A DNA stretch of 64,000 bases from DATAVK01 sp036267755 (GCA_036267755.1 DATAVK010000137.1:1-64000); one strand, 5' to 3'. Shown: positions 24,620 through 33,054, counted from the stretch's first letter. Notes: generated from the sequence alone by a model not told the origin. Translations and numbers: made by a program.

Positions 24620-26983
24620 ATGGCCGCGAAGATCTCCCTCCGCGTCGGGATCCTCCTGATCGTGAGTGTCGTCGCCGGCGTGCTCGTGGCGGGCATCCTC
24701 CTGCCGTTCGTGGGCGGCGTCGGCATTGCCGCCCGAACGGCAAGCAACGACTTCCAGAGCCTGCCGACGGACCTGAAAGAGGCTCCGCTCCCGCAGGTGT
24801 CGACGATCCGGGCGGCCAACGGCGAGAAGATCGCCAGCTTCTACGACCAGGACCGCGTGGTGGTCCCGCTGTCCGCGGTGCCGCTCGTCATGCAGAAGGC
24901 GCTCATCGCCATCGAGGACGTGCGGTTCTACGAGCACGGCGGGATCGACGTCAAAGGCACGCTGCGCGCGCTGCTCGCGAACGGCTCGTCCGGACAGGTG
25001 TCCCAGGGCGGATCGACCCTCACCCAGCAGTACGTGAAGAACGTGCTGATCGAGGACGCCCACACCAAGAAGCAGCGGGCGGCGGCGATCGCGGACACCT
25101 ACAGCCGCAAGATCCGCGAGGCGCGGTACGCGATCGCGCTCGAGCACAAGCTCACCAAGAACCAGATCCTGTCCCGCTACCTCAACATCGCCTACTTCGG
25201 CGATGGTGCCTACGGCGTCGGGACGGCCGCCCGGCACTTCTTCAACGAGCCGGTCGCCAAGCTCGACCTCGCGCAGAGCGCGCTGCTGGCCGGCCTGGTG
25301 CAGTCCCCGGACGCCTACAACCCGCGGCTGCACCCGGCCACGGCGACGGAACGGCGCGACACCGTCCTCGCCCAGATGCTGAAGTACCACTTCATCGACC
25401 AGCAGCAGTACGACGTCGCCCAGGCCTCGAAGGTCAGGCTGCACATCCACCAACAGCCGAACGACTGCACGTCGTCGCAGTACCCGTACTTCTGCGACTA
25501 CGTGAAGCACGTGTTCGAGCACACCCCCGGGCTCGGTCTCGGGCTGCTGCGCCGGGGCGGGCTCACCGTGCAGACGACGCTCTCGCCGAAGGCGGAGGCC
25601 GCCGCCGAGCAGGGCATCCACGCCTACGTCCACCACAAAGAACCGGACAAGGTGGTCGGCGCCGAGGCCGTCGTCCAACCCGGCACCGGCAAGGTCAGAG
25701 CGCTGGCGGTCAGCCAGACGTACGGCAACAACACCAAGAAGGGCGAGAACACCTACGACTACGCGGTCGACCGCAGGTACGGCGGCAGCCACGGCTTCCA
25801 GGCAGGGTCGACGTTCAAGCTGTTCGTCCTCACCGCTGCGCTCAAGGAGGGCATCCCGCTCTCGACGGCCATCAAGTCGCCGGCCATCCTCAAGGACTTC
25901 CCCGGCTACCGGACCTGCTCCGGCGAGTCGCTGTCGTACTCGCCGTCGGTGAGCAACGCCGGGGACAGCGAAGCGGGGACGTTCAACCTCAAGACCGGCA
26001 CGTGGTTCTCGGTGAACACCTTCTTCGCCCAGCTGGAACAGCGCACCGGGCTGTGCGAGCCGGTGAAACTGGCGGAGCAGATGGGCGTTACTCAGGGCAA
26101 CGGGAAGGCCCCGGAACAGGTTCCGTCGTTCGTTCTCGGCTCGGGCGGTGGTTTCACTCCCCTGGACCTCGCGGGCGCGTACGCCACGATGGCCGCGCAC
26201 GGGAAGTACTGCTCGCCGATCGTCATCACGAAGATCACCGACACCCAGGGCAACAGCTATCCGGTTCCGAAGGCGCACTGCCATCAGGTGGTCGATCCGG
26301 GCCTCGCGGACACCGTCACGAACATCCTCGAGGGCGTGCTGACCGTCCCGGGCGCAACCGGCACGATCGACGCTCTCTCGGGTCGGCCAGCGGCTGCGAA
26401 GACCGGAACGGTGGACAACTACGAGGGGTCGGTGTTCGCCGGCTACACCCCGCAACTGGCCTCCGCGGTGTGGGTAGGCGTGCCCTCGGCTCCCAACACC
26501 TCGCTGACCGGCCTCACCTTTGGTGGCCGATACCAAGGCGAGCCGATCTTCGGCGCCACCATCGCGGGGAAGATCTGGCAGGCCACGATGAACGCCGCCC
26601 TCGAGGGCGATCCAGTGGAGGAGTTCCCGCCACCGGACTTCAGCATCGAGGCGGGCACGACGGCCACCATCCCGGACGTCAGTGGCGACTCACCGTCGAC
26701 GGCCTCGGCCATCCTGACCAGTGACGGCTTCTCCCCGGTCATCGAGCCGGGCGAGGTCAACAGCGTCCAGAAGGCCGGGACGGTGGCATCCACCTCGCCG
26801 GGTGGCGGCAGCAGCGTCGGCGTGGGCACAACCGTCGAGATCCTGGTCAGCAACGGCATCGCACCCAAGCCGACCCCGCCCCCGAAGAAGCACAAGAAGG
26901 ACCATCCGCCCAGCAAGGGCCCCAACCCGCCCCCGATCACGGTCTCGCCGAAGCCCAAGTCGACGGGCAGCCCGAAACCCTGA
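24620..26983 (+). CDS. ponA2: Bifunctional class A penicillin-binding protein with PASTA domain (PonA2)
   Basis: Polymerises and cross-links peptidoglycan; 787 residues. One N-terminal membrane helix (VGILLIVSVVAGVLVAGILL) is followed by the GT51 domain with EDVRFYEHGGIDVKGTLRA and SQGGSTLTQQYVKN. The transpeptidase has Ser397-x-x-Lys400 (AGSTFK), Ser464-Val-Asn466 and Lys594-Thr-Gly-Thr. A single PASTA domain (about 675-745) and a Lys/Pro-rich tail end the protein. Rv3682 counterpart, divergent from whiB4. A metallophosphoesterase and YqeY-like gene follow. Confidence 0.96.
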   Translation: MAAKISLRVGILLIVSVVAGVLVAGILLPFVGGVGIAARTASNDFQSLPTDLKEAPLPQVSTIRAANGEKIASFYDQDRVVVPLSAVPLVMQKALIAIEDVRFYEHGGIDVKGTLRALLANGSSGQVSQGGSTLTQQYVKNVLIEDAHTKKQRAAAIADTYSRKIREARYAIALEHKLTKNQILSRYLNIAYFGDGAYGVGTAARHFFNEPVAKLDLAQSALLAGLVQSPDAYNPRLHPATATERRDTVLAQMLKYHFIDQQQYDVAQASKVRLHIHQQPNDCTSSQYPYFCDYVKHVFEHTPGLGLGLLRRGGLTVQTTLSPKAEAAAEQGIHAYVHHKEPDKVVGAEAVVQPGTGKVRALAVSQTYGNNTKKGENTYDYAVDRRYGGSHGFQAGSTFKLFVLTAALKEGIPLSTAIKSPAILKDFPGYRTCSGESLSYSPSVSNAGDSEAGTFNLKTGTWFSVNTFFAQLEQRTGLCEPVKLAEQMGVTQGNGKAPEQVPSFVLGSGGGFTPLDLAGAYATMAAHGKYCSPIVITKITDTQGNSYPVPKAHCHQVVDPGLADTVTNILEGVLTVPGATGTIDALSGRPAAAKTGTVDNYEGSVFAGYTPQLASAVWVGVPSAPNTSLTGLTFGGRYQGEPIFGATIAGKIWQATMNAALEGDPVEEFPPPDFSIEAGTTATIPDVSGDSPSTASAILTSDGFSPVIEPGEVNSVQKAGTVASTSPGGGSSVGVGTTVEILVSNGIAPKPTPPPKKHKKDHPPSKGPNPPPITVSPKPKSTGSPKP

Positions 26984-26990
26984 GGCCGGA

Positions 26991-27443
26991 TTAGTCGGCG
27001 AGTTGTCGACGTACCTCAGCAGCGATCCGACCACCCTCGGCTCGGCCGGCGACCACGGGTTGCACGGCCTTCATGACCTGTCCCATGGCTTGCGGGCCGG
27101 CCGCTCCGGCGGAGGCGATGGCCTCGCGGACCAGCCCGGCGAGCTCGTCGTCGGAGAGCTGGGCCGGCAGGTAGGCCTCGAGCACGTCGTGCTCGGCCCG
27201 CTCCCGGTCCGCCAGCTCGGTGCGGCCGGCGTTGTCGAAGGCCTCGGCCGACTCGCGACGCTTCTTGGCCTCGCGTGCGATGACCTTGACGACCTCGTCG
27301 TCGCTCAGTGTGCGCGCCGACTTGCCCGCGACCTCCTCGTTGGTGACGGCGGTCAGCACCATCCGCAACGTGGCGGTGCGCAGCTCGTCCCGCGCCTTCA
27401 GCGACGCGGTCATCTCGGCGTGCAGCTGCTCCTTGAGACCCAT
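26991..27443 (-). CDS. GatB/YqeY domain protein
   Basis: A 150-residue protein: LKEQLHAEMTASLKARDELR, then VIAREAKKRRESAEAF and YLPAQLSDDELAGLVREAI, the YqeY pattern of two helical subdomains related to the tRNA-binding tail of GatB. Convergent with ponA2 (7-bp gap). The start ATG has no Shine-Dalgarno sequence but a TAGGGT -10 element 6 nt upstream, so the mRNA is probably leaderless. Exact role unknown, possibly tRNA-related. Confidence 0.9.
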   Translation of the reverse strand: MGLKEQLHAEMTASLKARDELRTATLRMVLTAVTNEEVAGKSARTLSDDEVVKVIAREAKKRRESAEAFDNAGRTELADRERAEHDVLEAYLPAQLSDDELAGLVREAIASAGAAGPQAMGQVMKAVQPVVAGRAEGGRIAAEVRRQLAD

Positions 27444-27449
27444 GGGTTC

Positions 27450-27459
27450 ACCCTAGGCT
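27450..27459. promoter_or_regulatory. Overlapping divergent -10 elements with a shared TA
   Basis: Only 23 bp separate the start codons of the YqeY-like gene (27443, minus) and the metallophosphoesterase (27467, plus). On the minus strand TAGGGT (27455-27450) lies 6 nt from its ATG; on the plus strand TAGGCT (27454-27459) lies 7 nt from its ATG. The two hexamers share the TA at 27454-27455. Both spacings predict transcription starting at or next to the A of ATG. Confidence 0.6.
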
Positions 27460-27466
27460 GGCCGAC

Positions 27467-28381
27467 ATGGGTGTGATCCCCCGCGCGGTCGCCGGTCTTG
27501 CGCTCGCCACCGCCGGCAGCATCGCCTACGCCTGGGGGTATGAGCGGAAGGCGTTCCGGTTGCGCGAGGTTGAGCTGCCGGTGCTGCCGCCAGGAGCCCC
27601 CACGCTTCGGGTGCTCCATCTTTCCGACCTGCACATCACCCCCGGCCAGCCGTGGAAGGTGGACTGGGTCCGCGGGCTGGCGCGATTGCGGCCGGACTTC
27701 GTCGTGAACACCGGCGACAACCTGGCCGCCGTACGCGGGGTACCGGAAGTGCTCAAGGCGATGGGACCGTTGCTCGACGTACCGGGGGCGTTCGTCCCCG
27801 GGTCGAACGACTGGTTCGCGCCGGTGGCCAAGAACCCCGCCGGGTACCTGAAACCGCGAAGTACAACGCCCCGCCCGCATGGCGACCCGCTCCCCTGGGG
27901 CGAGCTGCGCAACGCCTTCACCGACCGGGGCTGGCTGGATCTCACCCACCGGCGTACGACGGTCTCGCTGCAAGGGCTGTCCGTCGAGTTGGCCGGCGTG
28001 AGCGATGCGCACCTGCAGGCGGACCACTACCCACGGATCGCTGGCAGGGTGTCGCCGGACAGCGACGTCGCGATCGGCCTGTCGCACAGCCCGGAGCCGC
28101 GGCTGGTCGACTGCTTCGTCGCGGACGGCTTCGACCTGGTGATGTCGGGTCATACCCACGGCGGCCAGCTCCGGGTTCCGGGCTACGGCGCCCTGGTCAC
28201 CAACTGCGGGCTCGAGCGACGCCGGGCCCGCGGATTGTCCGCCTGGGGATCCAACGGCGGCTGGCTTCATGTCTCAGCCGGCCTGGGCACCTCGCCCTAC
28301 GCGCCGGTGCGGTTCGCGTGCCCACCCGAAGCGACGTTGCTGTCACTGGTGGCCAGGCCAGCCGATCGCCCGGGCGGCTAG
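27467..28381 (+). CDS. Calcineurin-like metallophosphoesterase
   Basis: A 304-residue phosphoesterase with a short N-terminal hydrophobic segment (AGLALATAGSIAYAWGY). Metal motifs are HLSDLHITPGQ, VVNTGDN, VPGSNDWFAP (the GNHD block reads GSND, as is usual in this subgroup) and SGHTHGGQLRVPG. Rv3683 counterpart, following ponA2 in order. No Shine-Dalgarno site; probably leaderless from the TAGGCT at 27454. The stop codon TAG is part of the -10 element of the downstream tRNA. Substrate unknown. Confidence 0.92.
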   Translation: MGVIPRAVAGLALATAGSIAYAWGYERKAFRLREVELPVLPPGAPTLRVLHLSDLHITPGQPWKVDWVRGLARLRPDFVVNTGDNLAAVRGVPEVLKAMGPLLDVPGAFVPGSNDWFAPVAKNPAGYLKPRSTTPRPHGDPLPWGELRNAFTDRGWLDLTHRRTTVSLQGLSVELAGVSDAHLQADHYPRIAGRVSPDSDVAIGLSHSPEPRLVDCFVADGFDLVMSGHTHGGQLRVPGYGALVTNCGLERRRARGLSAWGSNGGWLHVSAGLGTSPYAPVRFACPPEATLLSLVARPADRPGG

Positions 28382-28384
28382 ACT
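28379..28384 (+). promoter_or_regulatory. Probable -10 element of tRNA-Pro
   Basis: TAGACT lies 11 nt before the tRNA 5' end and includes the TAG stop codon of the preceding gene. The same hexamer is found 7 nt before tRNA-Ser at 39806. I see no convincing -35 box at 17 nt. Confidence 0.4.
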
Positions 28385-28395
28385 TCCGAGGGCTT

Positions 28396-28472
28396 CGGGA
28401 TGTAGCGCAGCTTGGTAGCGCACCTCGTTCGGGACGAGGGGGTCGCAGGTTCAAATCCTGTCATCCCGACCA
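28396..28472 (+). tRNA. tRNA-Pro (anticodon CGG)
   Basis: Full cloverleaf of 77 nt. Acceptor CGGGATG pairs with CATCCCG; the anticodon stem CCTCG/CGAGG encloses loop TTCGGGA with anticodon CGG; the T arm has GGTTCAAATCC. The 3' CCA is encoded (28470-28472). It reads codon CCG, common in this GC-rich genome. Confidence 0.96.
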
Positions 28473-28485
28473 TCTGACCGCCGAG

Positions 28486-28530
28486 TCTGTCAGCAGCACA
28501 GCGGGCTATCGCACGATGTGCTGCTGACAG
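28486..28530 (+). repeat. tRNA-associated hairpin repeat, copy 1
   Basis: A perfect 14-bp inverted repeat: CTGTCAGCAGCACA (28487-28500) and TGTGCTGCTGACAG (28517-28530), with a 16-nt loop. It starts 14 nt after the CCA of tRNA-Pro. Positions 28486-28509 (24 nt) are identical to 48466-48443 on the minus strand, which also lies just downstream of a tRNA. No T-tract follows. Likely a transcription terminator or processing hairpin; the long identity also allows a dispersed repeat. Confidence 0.75.
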
Positions 28531-28606
28531 CCGGGGTCTGCGTGGTTGAACGCCGCAACCTTGGGGACAGACGGGGTACCAAGACACCGATTCCCAGGAG
28601 GCACCC

Positions 28607-29818
28607 GTGCGGCGATGGGGGCGGATCTCGTCAGCGGGGGTGCTGCTGGTCGGGGTAGGGGTCCTAGCCATCGGTACCACCCCCGCCATTCCGGCGGTGG
28701 CGGCCAGCCCCACCGTGGCGTCGCACCAGCGGTCCGCGGTGACGGAGCAGCACAGCCACAAGGCGCGCAAGACGTGCACCGCAACGGCGGACCACGAGAA
28801 CGCCGCCCACACCGGGTTCTCCTGCGCTGCGCTGCCGACCCGGCTGCACCAGCATTGGCGAGACACGCTGCAGGGTCAGGCGTCGTACCCCCTGATCGTC
28901 GGTGGGCGGGTATTCGTCACGTCGAGCGATCCAGGCGGCTCTTACGGCGGACTGCTCTATGCGCTCAGTGCGAAGACCGGTCGAAAACTATGGGGACCTG
29001 TCCCGTTGTCGGGGACCTACTTCTACGACGCTCTCGCGTACGGCGATGGACGGGTTTTCGTGAACGACTTCGACGGGACGGTCCGTGCGTTCCGGGCGAC
29101 CACGGGAGCCCAGGTCTGGGCCCGAACCACCGAAGACTTCAGCGGCGAGCCGGTGGCCGCAGGTGGCAAGGTTTGGCTGCAGAGCGAGTCGACGGTCTAC
29201 GGCCTCGACGAGAAGACCGGTCGCATCACCGCGAAGTCACACGAACTCGACGGTGACGGCGCTGCTGTCGCCGCGACCGCGAAGGCCGTGTACGTCTCGA
29301 CCGGTTGTAGGGCGCAGTACCGGCTTGGTGTTCACGCTGGCGTGAAGTGGTCGGACAAGCAGGACTGCTCGGGCGGTGGCGGCGGGACCGCGTATGTCGA
29401 CGACGGCCGCTTCTATGGCAGCGACGGCTTCCTCGTCATGAACACGGCGCATGGCAAGGTCGTCTCCACGTTCGCGGGGGTTCCGGCATTCGGGCCGTCC
29501 CGGGCGTACTTTGCTGCCGGGTCGAACCTCTACGCCCAACGTCTCAGCGACAACGCTCCTGTCTGGACCACCCACCTGAGCGGAACCATCACCGATGGGC
29601 CGATCGTCACGTCGAAGGGGGTGTACGTCGCGACGTCTGCCGGGAAGCTCGTCGTCCTCAATCCGGCCACCGGCCGGCGACTCTCCCGCCTGACACTCGC
29701 GTCGGCACCTACCCCGGGCGCGCAGTACTCCAGCACGCCGTCCGACATCGCGGCCGGTGACGCCAGCCTGATCGTCCCCACCGGGGACATCGTCACGGCG
29801 TACGGCGCCAAGCGGTAG
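28607..29818 (+). CDS. Secreted PQQ-like beta-propeller protein
   Basis: A 403-residue exported protein. The signal peptide (about 1-33, VLLVGVGVLAIGTTPAIPAVAA) is followed by repeats of the PQQ/Trp-docking type: GGLLYALSAKTGRKLWGP, GTVRAFRATTGAQVWART, STVYGLDEKTGRITAKS and GKLVVLNPATGRRLSRL. Two Cys (about 57 and 73) may form a disulfide. AGGAGG precedes GTG 28607. The residues needed for PQQ binding cannot be confirmed, so a non-catalytic propeller is as likely as a dehydrogenase. It stands alone between tRNA-Pro and the polyphosphate module. Confidence 0.85.
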   Translation: MRRWGRISSAGVLLVGVGVLAIGTTPAIPAVAASPTVASHQRSAVTEQHSHKARKTCTATADHENAAHTGFSCAALPTRLHQHWRDTLQGQASYPLIVGGRVFVTSSDPGGSYGGLLYALSAKTGRKLWGPVPLSGTYFYDALAYGDGRVFVNDFDGTVRAFRATTGAQVWARTTEDFSGEPVAAGGKVWLQSESTVYGLDEKTGRITAKSHELDGDGAAVAATAKAVYVSTGCRAQYRLGVHAGVKWSDKQDCSGGGGGTAYVDDGRFYGSDGFLVMNTAHGKVVSTFAGVPAFGPSRAYFAAGSNLYAQRLSDNAPVWTTHLSGTITDGPIVTSKGVYVATSAGKLVVLNPATGRRLSRLTLASAPTPGAQYSSTPSDIAAGDASLIVPTGDIVTAYGAKR

Positions 29819-29837
29819 GCCAACCAGGCACCCAGAT

Positions 29838-31358
29838 CTAGCGGATCCGGAGCCCGGACAGCTTCCGCCAGACGCGGTAGAGCTCGGCGTGGGCCTGTTC
29901 CGCCCGCGCCTGCTCCAGTCCGAGCAGGATCCCGTACGTGAACCCGGACTCTCCGCTGGCGGCCTGCGCCTTGATCGCGAGACCCCTCAGCAGGCCGCGG
30001 GAGACGACGCCGTCCTGGTAGTCACCGAGCAGTTCCTGAACGGCCTCGGCCCGCTTGGCGAGCCGTTTGGCGTCCTTCCCGAAATCCTCGCTGAGCGTCT
30101 CGCCGGCGTACCGAAGTCGCTTGGCGGCTTTCCGAGCGCGGTGGTGGGCGACGTCACGTTCTTCGCCTGGTGCTGCGTCCTCCGTCGCGGCGACCCGGCG
30201 CTGCAGTTTGCGGTACGCCTTCGTCACCAGCTTCGGCAGGACGTCGCGGGCGGCGCGTTGCGCTTCATCGGTGTACGGCGGATCCATGACGAACGAATCG
30301 AGCTCGGCCAGCAGCGCGCGGTACCGCGCGCCCCGCAGCGCCGTGAGCAAGCGCTTGCGGGCCGTGACGAGCTCAGGCTGCAGCGTCGACTCGATCCGCT
30401 GCTTCACGGGGCCCATCACGAGCTCGGGCGGCTGGTCGTCGACCGCCGCTGTGAAGCGCTCCAGCTGGACCTCGCGATCCCTCACGTCGCCGAGCACGCC
30501 GGCGATCCACTGAAGCTCGGCGTCGAGCGCCGCCGCCCGGGCCGGGTCGAACATCGAGTGGAAGGTCTTCAACAGGCTGCGCAACCGACGGCTGGCCACC
30601 CGCATCTTGTGGACCGAGTCGGGAAGGTCCTGCCGCACCGTCGGATCGGCCGCCACCATCGCCTGGGCCTGCGCCGCCAGATAGCGACCGAGCACGTCCG
30701 CGGCGATTGCGCCTCTGCCGTGGCCGCCGCGGGTCATCGGGTCGGCCGGCGCAGCCGCGAGCTCGGCCACGAACAGCCGCTCGGGCCCCGCCGGGTCGGT
30801 AGGCCGACCACCGGCGGCTCGCATCGCGTCGCCGAGCGTCCGGAGCCGTTTCCGATTGCCGTTCAGTGATTCGACGCTGACCTCACGCCAGTGCTCGGCG
30901 CGTGTCTGCGCGCCCATGAGCTGGGCGTCGACGCGGTCGTCCACCAGCTGGGCTACCGGCTTGCCGTCACCCTTGTGGAACAGGTAGACGCTGCGCTCCG
31001 TGCGCAATCGCGCCACCGGTTTCGGCGCGGCGCCGCGAAGCTGGCCAGTCACGAGGTCGTTGACCTCGGCAGGCACGGTGCGGCCGCGGCCGGCCGGCCG
31101 CCACAACGGGTCGGGCTCGTCATCGAGGACAGGCGATGTGAGATACCAGCCTGGATTGATGGCATCGGTACGGCGCGACAACCGCGAGCCCGCGCGCAGC
31201 AGGCGCAGGTCGGTCGAGTCGTAGTAGACCTCGTCACGGGTCTCGGTCAGCGGCTCCTGGGGCGTGCTCAGCTCGGCACAGTGCTGGGCGATCGCCACGA
31301 GGAGATCGGCGTCGCCATCCACGTCGTACCGCTTCTGCACGCTGCGATGCTGGCGCAC
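29838..31358 (-). CDS. CYTH-CHAD domain protein (polyphosphate-associated)
   Basis: About 506 residues. The N-terminal CYTH (triphosphate tunnel) domain begins with SVQKRYDVDGDADLLVA and includes DEVYYDSTDLRLLRAGSRL. The CHAD domain (from about 215) has VHKMRVASRRLRSLLKTF and HRARKAAKRLRYAGETL, the conserved His/Arg/Lys helices that bind polyphosphate. GTG 31358 is chosen because GGAGGGG lies 2 nt before the CA preceding it; GTG 31340 lacks a site. Divergent from ppk2, with a PHO box in between. Confidence 0.92.
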   Translation of the reverse strand: MRQHRSVQKRYDVDGDADLLVAIAQHCAELSTPQEPLTETRDEVYYDSTDLRLLRAGSRLSRRTDAINPGWYLTSPVLDDEPDPLWRPAGRGRTVPAEVNDLVTGQLRGAAPKPVARLRTERSVYLFHKGDGKPVAQLVDDRVDAQLMGAQTRAEHWREVSVESLNGNRKRLRTLGDAMRAAGGRPTDPAGPERLFVAELAAAPADPMTRGGHGRGAIAADVLGRYLAAQAQAMVAADPTVRQDLPDSVHKMRVASRRLRSLLKTFHSMFDPARAAALDAELQWIAGVLGDVRDREVQLERFTAAVDDQPPELVMGPVKQRIESTLQPELVTARKRLLTALRGARYRALLAELDSFVMDPPYTDEAQRAARDVLPKLVTKAYRKLQRRVAATEDAAPGEERDVAHHRARKAAKRLRYAGETLSEDFGKDAKRLAKRAEAVQELLGDYQDGVVSRGLLRGLAIKAQAASGESGFTYGILLGLEQARAEQAHAELYRVWRKLSGLRIR

Positions 31359-31433
31359 TGCCCCTCCGTTGTCGATCCCTTGCGATCTCCAGGCTTTCTC
31401 GGCACTGTCGTGGCTAGCAGGATGACGGCCCAC

Positions 31434-31455
31434 GGCGGGTGAACACTCGGTGAAC
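31434..31455 (-). promoter_or_regulatory. PHO box (two 11-nt direct repeats) between CYTH-CHAD and ppk2
   Basis: On the minus strand two adjacent 11-nt units read GTTCACCGAGT (31455-31445) and GTTCACCCGCC (31444-31434). Both contain the exact GTTCACC core of Streptomyces PhoP sites with the expected 11-nt period. The site is 76 bp from the CYTH-CHAD start and 92 bp from the ppk2 start, so either or both could be controlled by phosphate. Confidence 0.65.
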
Positions 31456-31547
31456 GACCTGTTCGCCCGGCGGCATCGCCGTACCCGTGGGGCAGATTGT
31501 GCTCGGGCCGTCTGGGGCGGGATGCGTAGCCACGCAGCGGAGGTGTC

Positions 31548-32480
31548 ATGGCGAAGCAGGCAACACGACCATCGAAGTCGCAAGGCGGCCCGATCAAGGC
31601 CGCCGATCTGCAGAACGGTCTGGACGGCCACGAGATCGAGGTTCGCACCGACGAGACCGGTAACCCGGTGCTGCTCGACGGGCACGGTGAGCCAGTCGAT
31701 ACCTGGCGTGAGGGGTATCCCTACGACACCCGGATGACAAGGCGGGAGTACGACCGCCAGAAGCGGCTGCTGCAGATCGAGCTGCTGAAGCTCCAGTCAT
31801 GGGTGAAGGCCGACAGCCGCCGGCTCGTGATCCTCTTCGAGGGTCGTGACGCGGCCGGCAAGGGCGGCACGATCCGGCGGTTCACCGAGCATCTCAATCC
31901 CCGCGGCGCGCGCGTGGTGGCGCTCGAGAAACCCACCGAGGTGCAGCGCACCCAGTGGTACTTCCAGCGGTACGTCGAGGAGCTGCCGAGCGGCGGTGAG
32001 ATCGTGCTGTTCGACCGCTCCTGGTACAACCGGGCCGGCGTCGAGCGGGTGATGGGGTTCTGCACCGACGCTGAGTACGAACGGTTCATGAGCCAGACAC
32101 CGCAGCTCGAGTCGATGCTCGTCGAGGACGGGATCGACCTGGTCAAGTTCTGGTTCTCGGTGACCCAGGGTGAGCAGCTGACCCGTTTCACGCTGCGCCG
32201 GGTCGATGCCGTGAAGCAGTGGAAGCTCAGCAAGATGGACCTCGAGTCGCTCGACAAGTGGGACGACTACACCGAGGCCAAGGAGCGAATGTTCCGGAGC
32301 ACCCACACCAAAGAGGCACCGTGGACGGTCGTGAAGACCAACGACAAGAAGCGAGGCCGGATCGAGGCGATGCGTTACGTGCTGTCGCGCTTCGACTACC
32401 CCGACAAGGACGCCCAGGCAGTCGGTACGCCAGACCTGTTGATCGTCGGCCCGCCCGACACGGTCCTGGAGGACCGCTGA
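31548..32480 (+). CDS. ppk2: Polyphosphate kinase 2
   Basis: Uses polyphosphate to phosphorylate nucleoside diphosphates (or the reverse). 310 residues. Walker A is LFEGRDAAGKGGTIRRFTEH, followed by the lid region (LEKPTEVQRTQWYFQRYVE) and Walker B EIVLFDRSWYNRAGVERVMG, all class I PPK2 hallmarks. FWFSVTQGEQLTRF and DYTEAKERMF follow as usual. AGGTG lies just before ATG 31548. It is divergent from the CYTH-CHAD gene and next to a PiT transporter, forming a phosphate/polyphosphate module. Confidence 0.95.
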   Translation: MAKQATRPSKSQGGPIKAADLQNGLDGHEIEVRTDETGNPVLLDGHGEPVDTWREGYPYDTRMTRREYDRQKRLLQIELLKLQSWVKADSRRLVILFEGRDAAGKGGTIRRFTEHLNPRGARVVALEKPTEVQRTQWYFQRYVEELPSGGEIVLFDRSWYNRAGVERVMGFCTDAEYERFMSQTPQLESMLVEDGIDLVKFWFSVTQGEQLTRFTLRRVDAVKQWKLSKMDLESLDKWDDYTEAKERMFRSTHTKEAPWTVVKTNDKKRGRIEAMRYVLSRFDYPDKDAQAVGTPDLLIVGPPDTVLEDR

Positions 32481-32484
32481 GCCG

Positions 32485-32790
32485 CTAGGTGATCTGCCGC
32501 GACGGCGCTGCGAGTGGCCAGCCGCCGGCCGCGAGGTGCGAGCGGACCCGAGCCACGTCGCTGTCCGAGGGTCGCTGACTGGTCACTGAGGTGATGGCCT
32601 CGCGGATCGCTCGTGCCGAGGTCGGGTCTGCATCTTGAGCCAGCTCGTCCGCGATGGCCTTGGCTTCGTCCTCGGACAGCTCCTTCGAGAGCAGCGCGAA
32701 CAGCGGGATGTAGTCGCGCTCCGGAACGCCCTCGGGGTAGCCCTCACGGAGCCAGCCCACGATCGAACTCAGGATCGGCGGTAGTGGCAC
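32485..32790 (-). CDS. DUF3349 family small protein
   Basis: A 101-residue soluble protein: LPPILSSIVGWLREGYPEGV, then ERDYIPLFALLSKELSEDEA and a C-terminal VARVRSHLAAGGWPL. This is the actinobacterial DUF3349 pattern (small helical bundle). It lies 9 bp after the small membrane-protein gene and converges on ppk2 with a 4-bp gap. Function unknown; position suggests it may belong to the phosphate module. Confidence 0.85.
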   Translation of the reverse strand: MPLPPILSSIVGWLREGYPEGVPERDYIPLFALLSKELSEDEAKAIADELAQDADPTSARAIREAITSVTSQRPSDSDVARVRSHLAAGGWPLAAPSRQIT

Positions 32791-32799
32791 GGTGGCTCC

Positions 32800-33054
32800 T
32801 CAGCTCCCGGCGACGATGAGATAGATGCCGTACCCGATCGCGGCGAGCACAACCGCGAAGCAGACCGATGCGGCCGCCACGTTGGCGGGCGCCATCGTGA
32901 TCGTGCCGGTGCCGGGCTCGACCCGGTGGGCGTCATGGCGCGGCGGTGCGAGCACCCGTAGCCCGATCGCGAACAGGGCCGGCAGACCCGCCCCGGCGGC
33001 GAGGCCGATGACGACGATCTTCCACAGTGCGTGGAGGTCAATCCAGGAGTCCAC
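32800..33054 (-). CDS. Small two-helix membrane protein downstream of the PiT gene
   Basis: An 84-residue protein with two hydrophobic helices: ALWKIVVIGLAAGAGLPALF and VAAASVCFAVVLAAIGYGIY, separated by an extended loop. Begins 16 bp after the PiT stop and probably shares its transcript. I do not recognise a family with known function; a small accessory subunit of the transporter is possible but unsupported. Confidence 0.7.
   Translation of the reverse strand: MDSWIDLHALWKIVVIGLAAGAGLPALFAIGLRVLAPPRHDAHRVEPGTGTITMAPANVAAASVCFAVVLAAIGYGIYLIVAGS

Noticed and set aside
24563..26536. Minus-strand open frame of 657 codons
   Set aside because: Antisense to ponA2, which has all catalytic motifs.
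27467..28381. GSND instead of GNHD as an inactive phosphoesterase
   Set aside because: The other metal motifs are intact, and this subgroup often has SND or NND at the position, so it is not a sign of inactivity.
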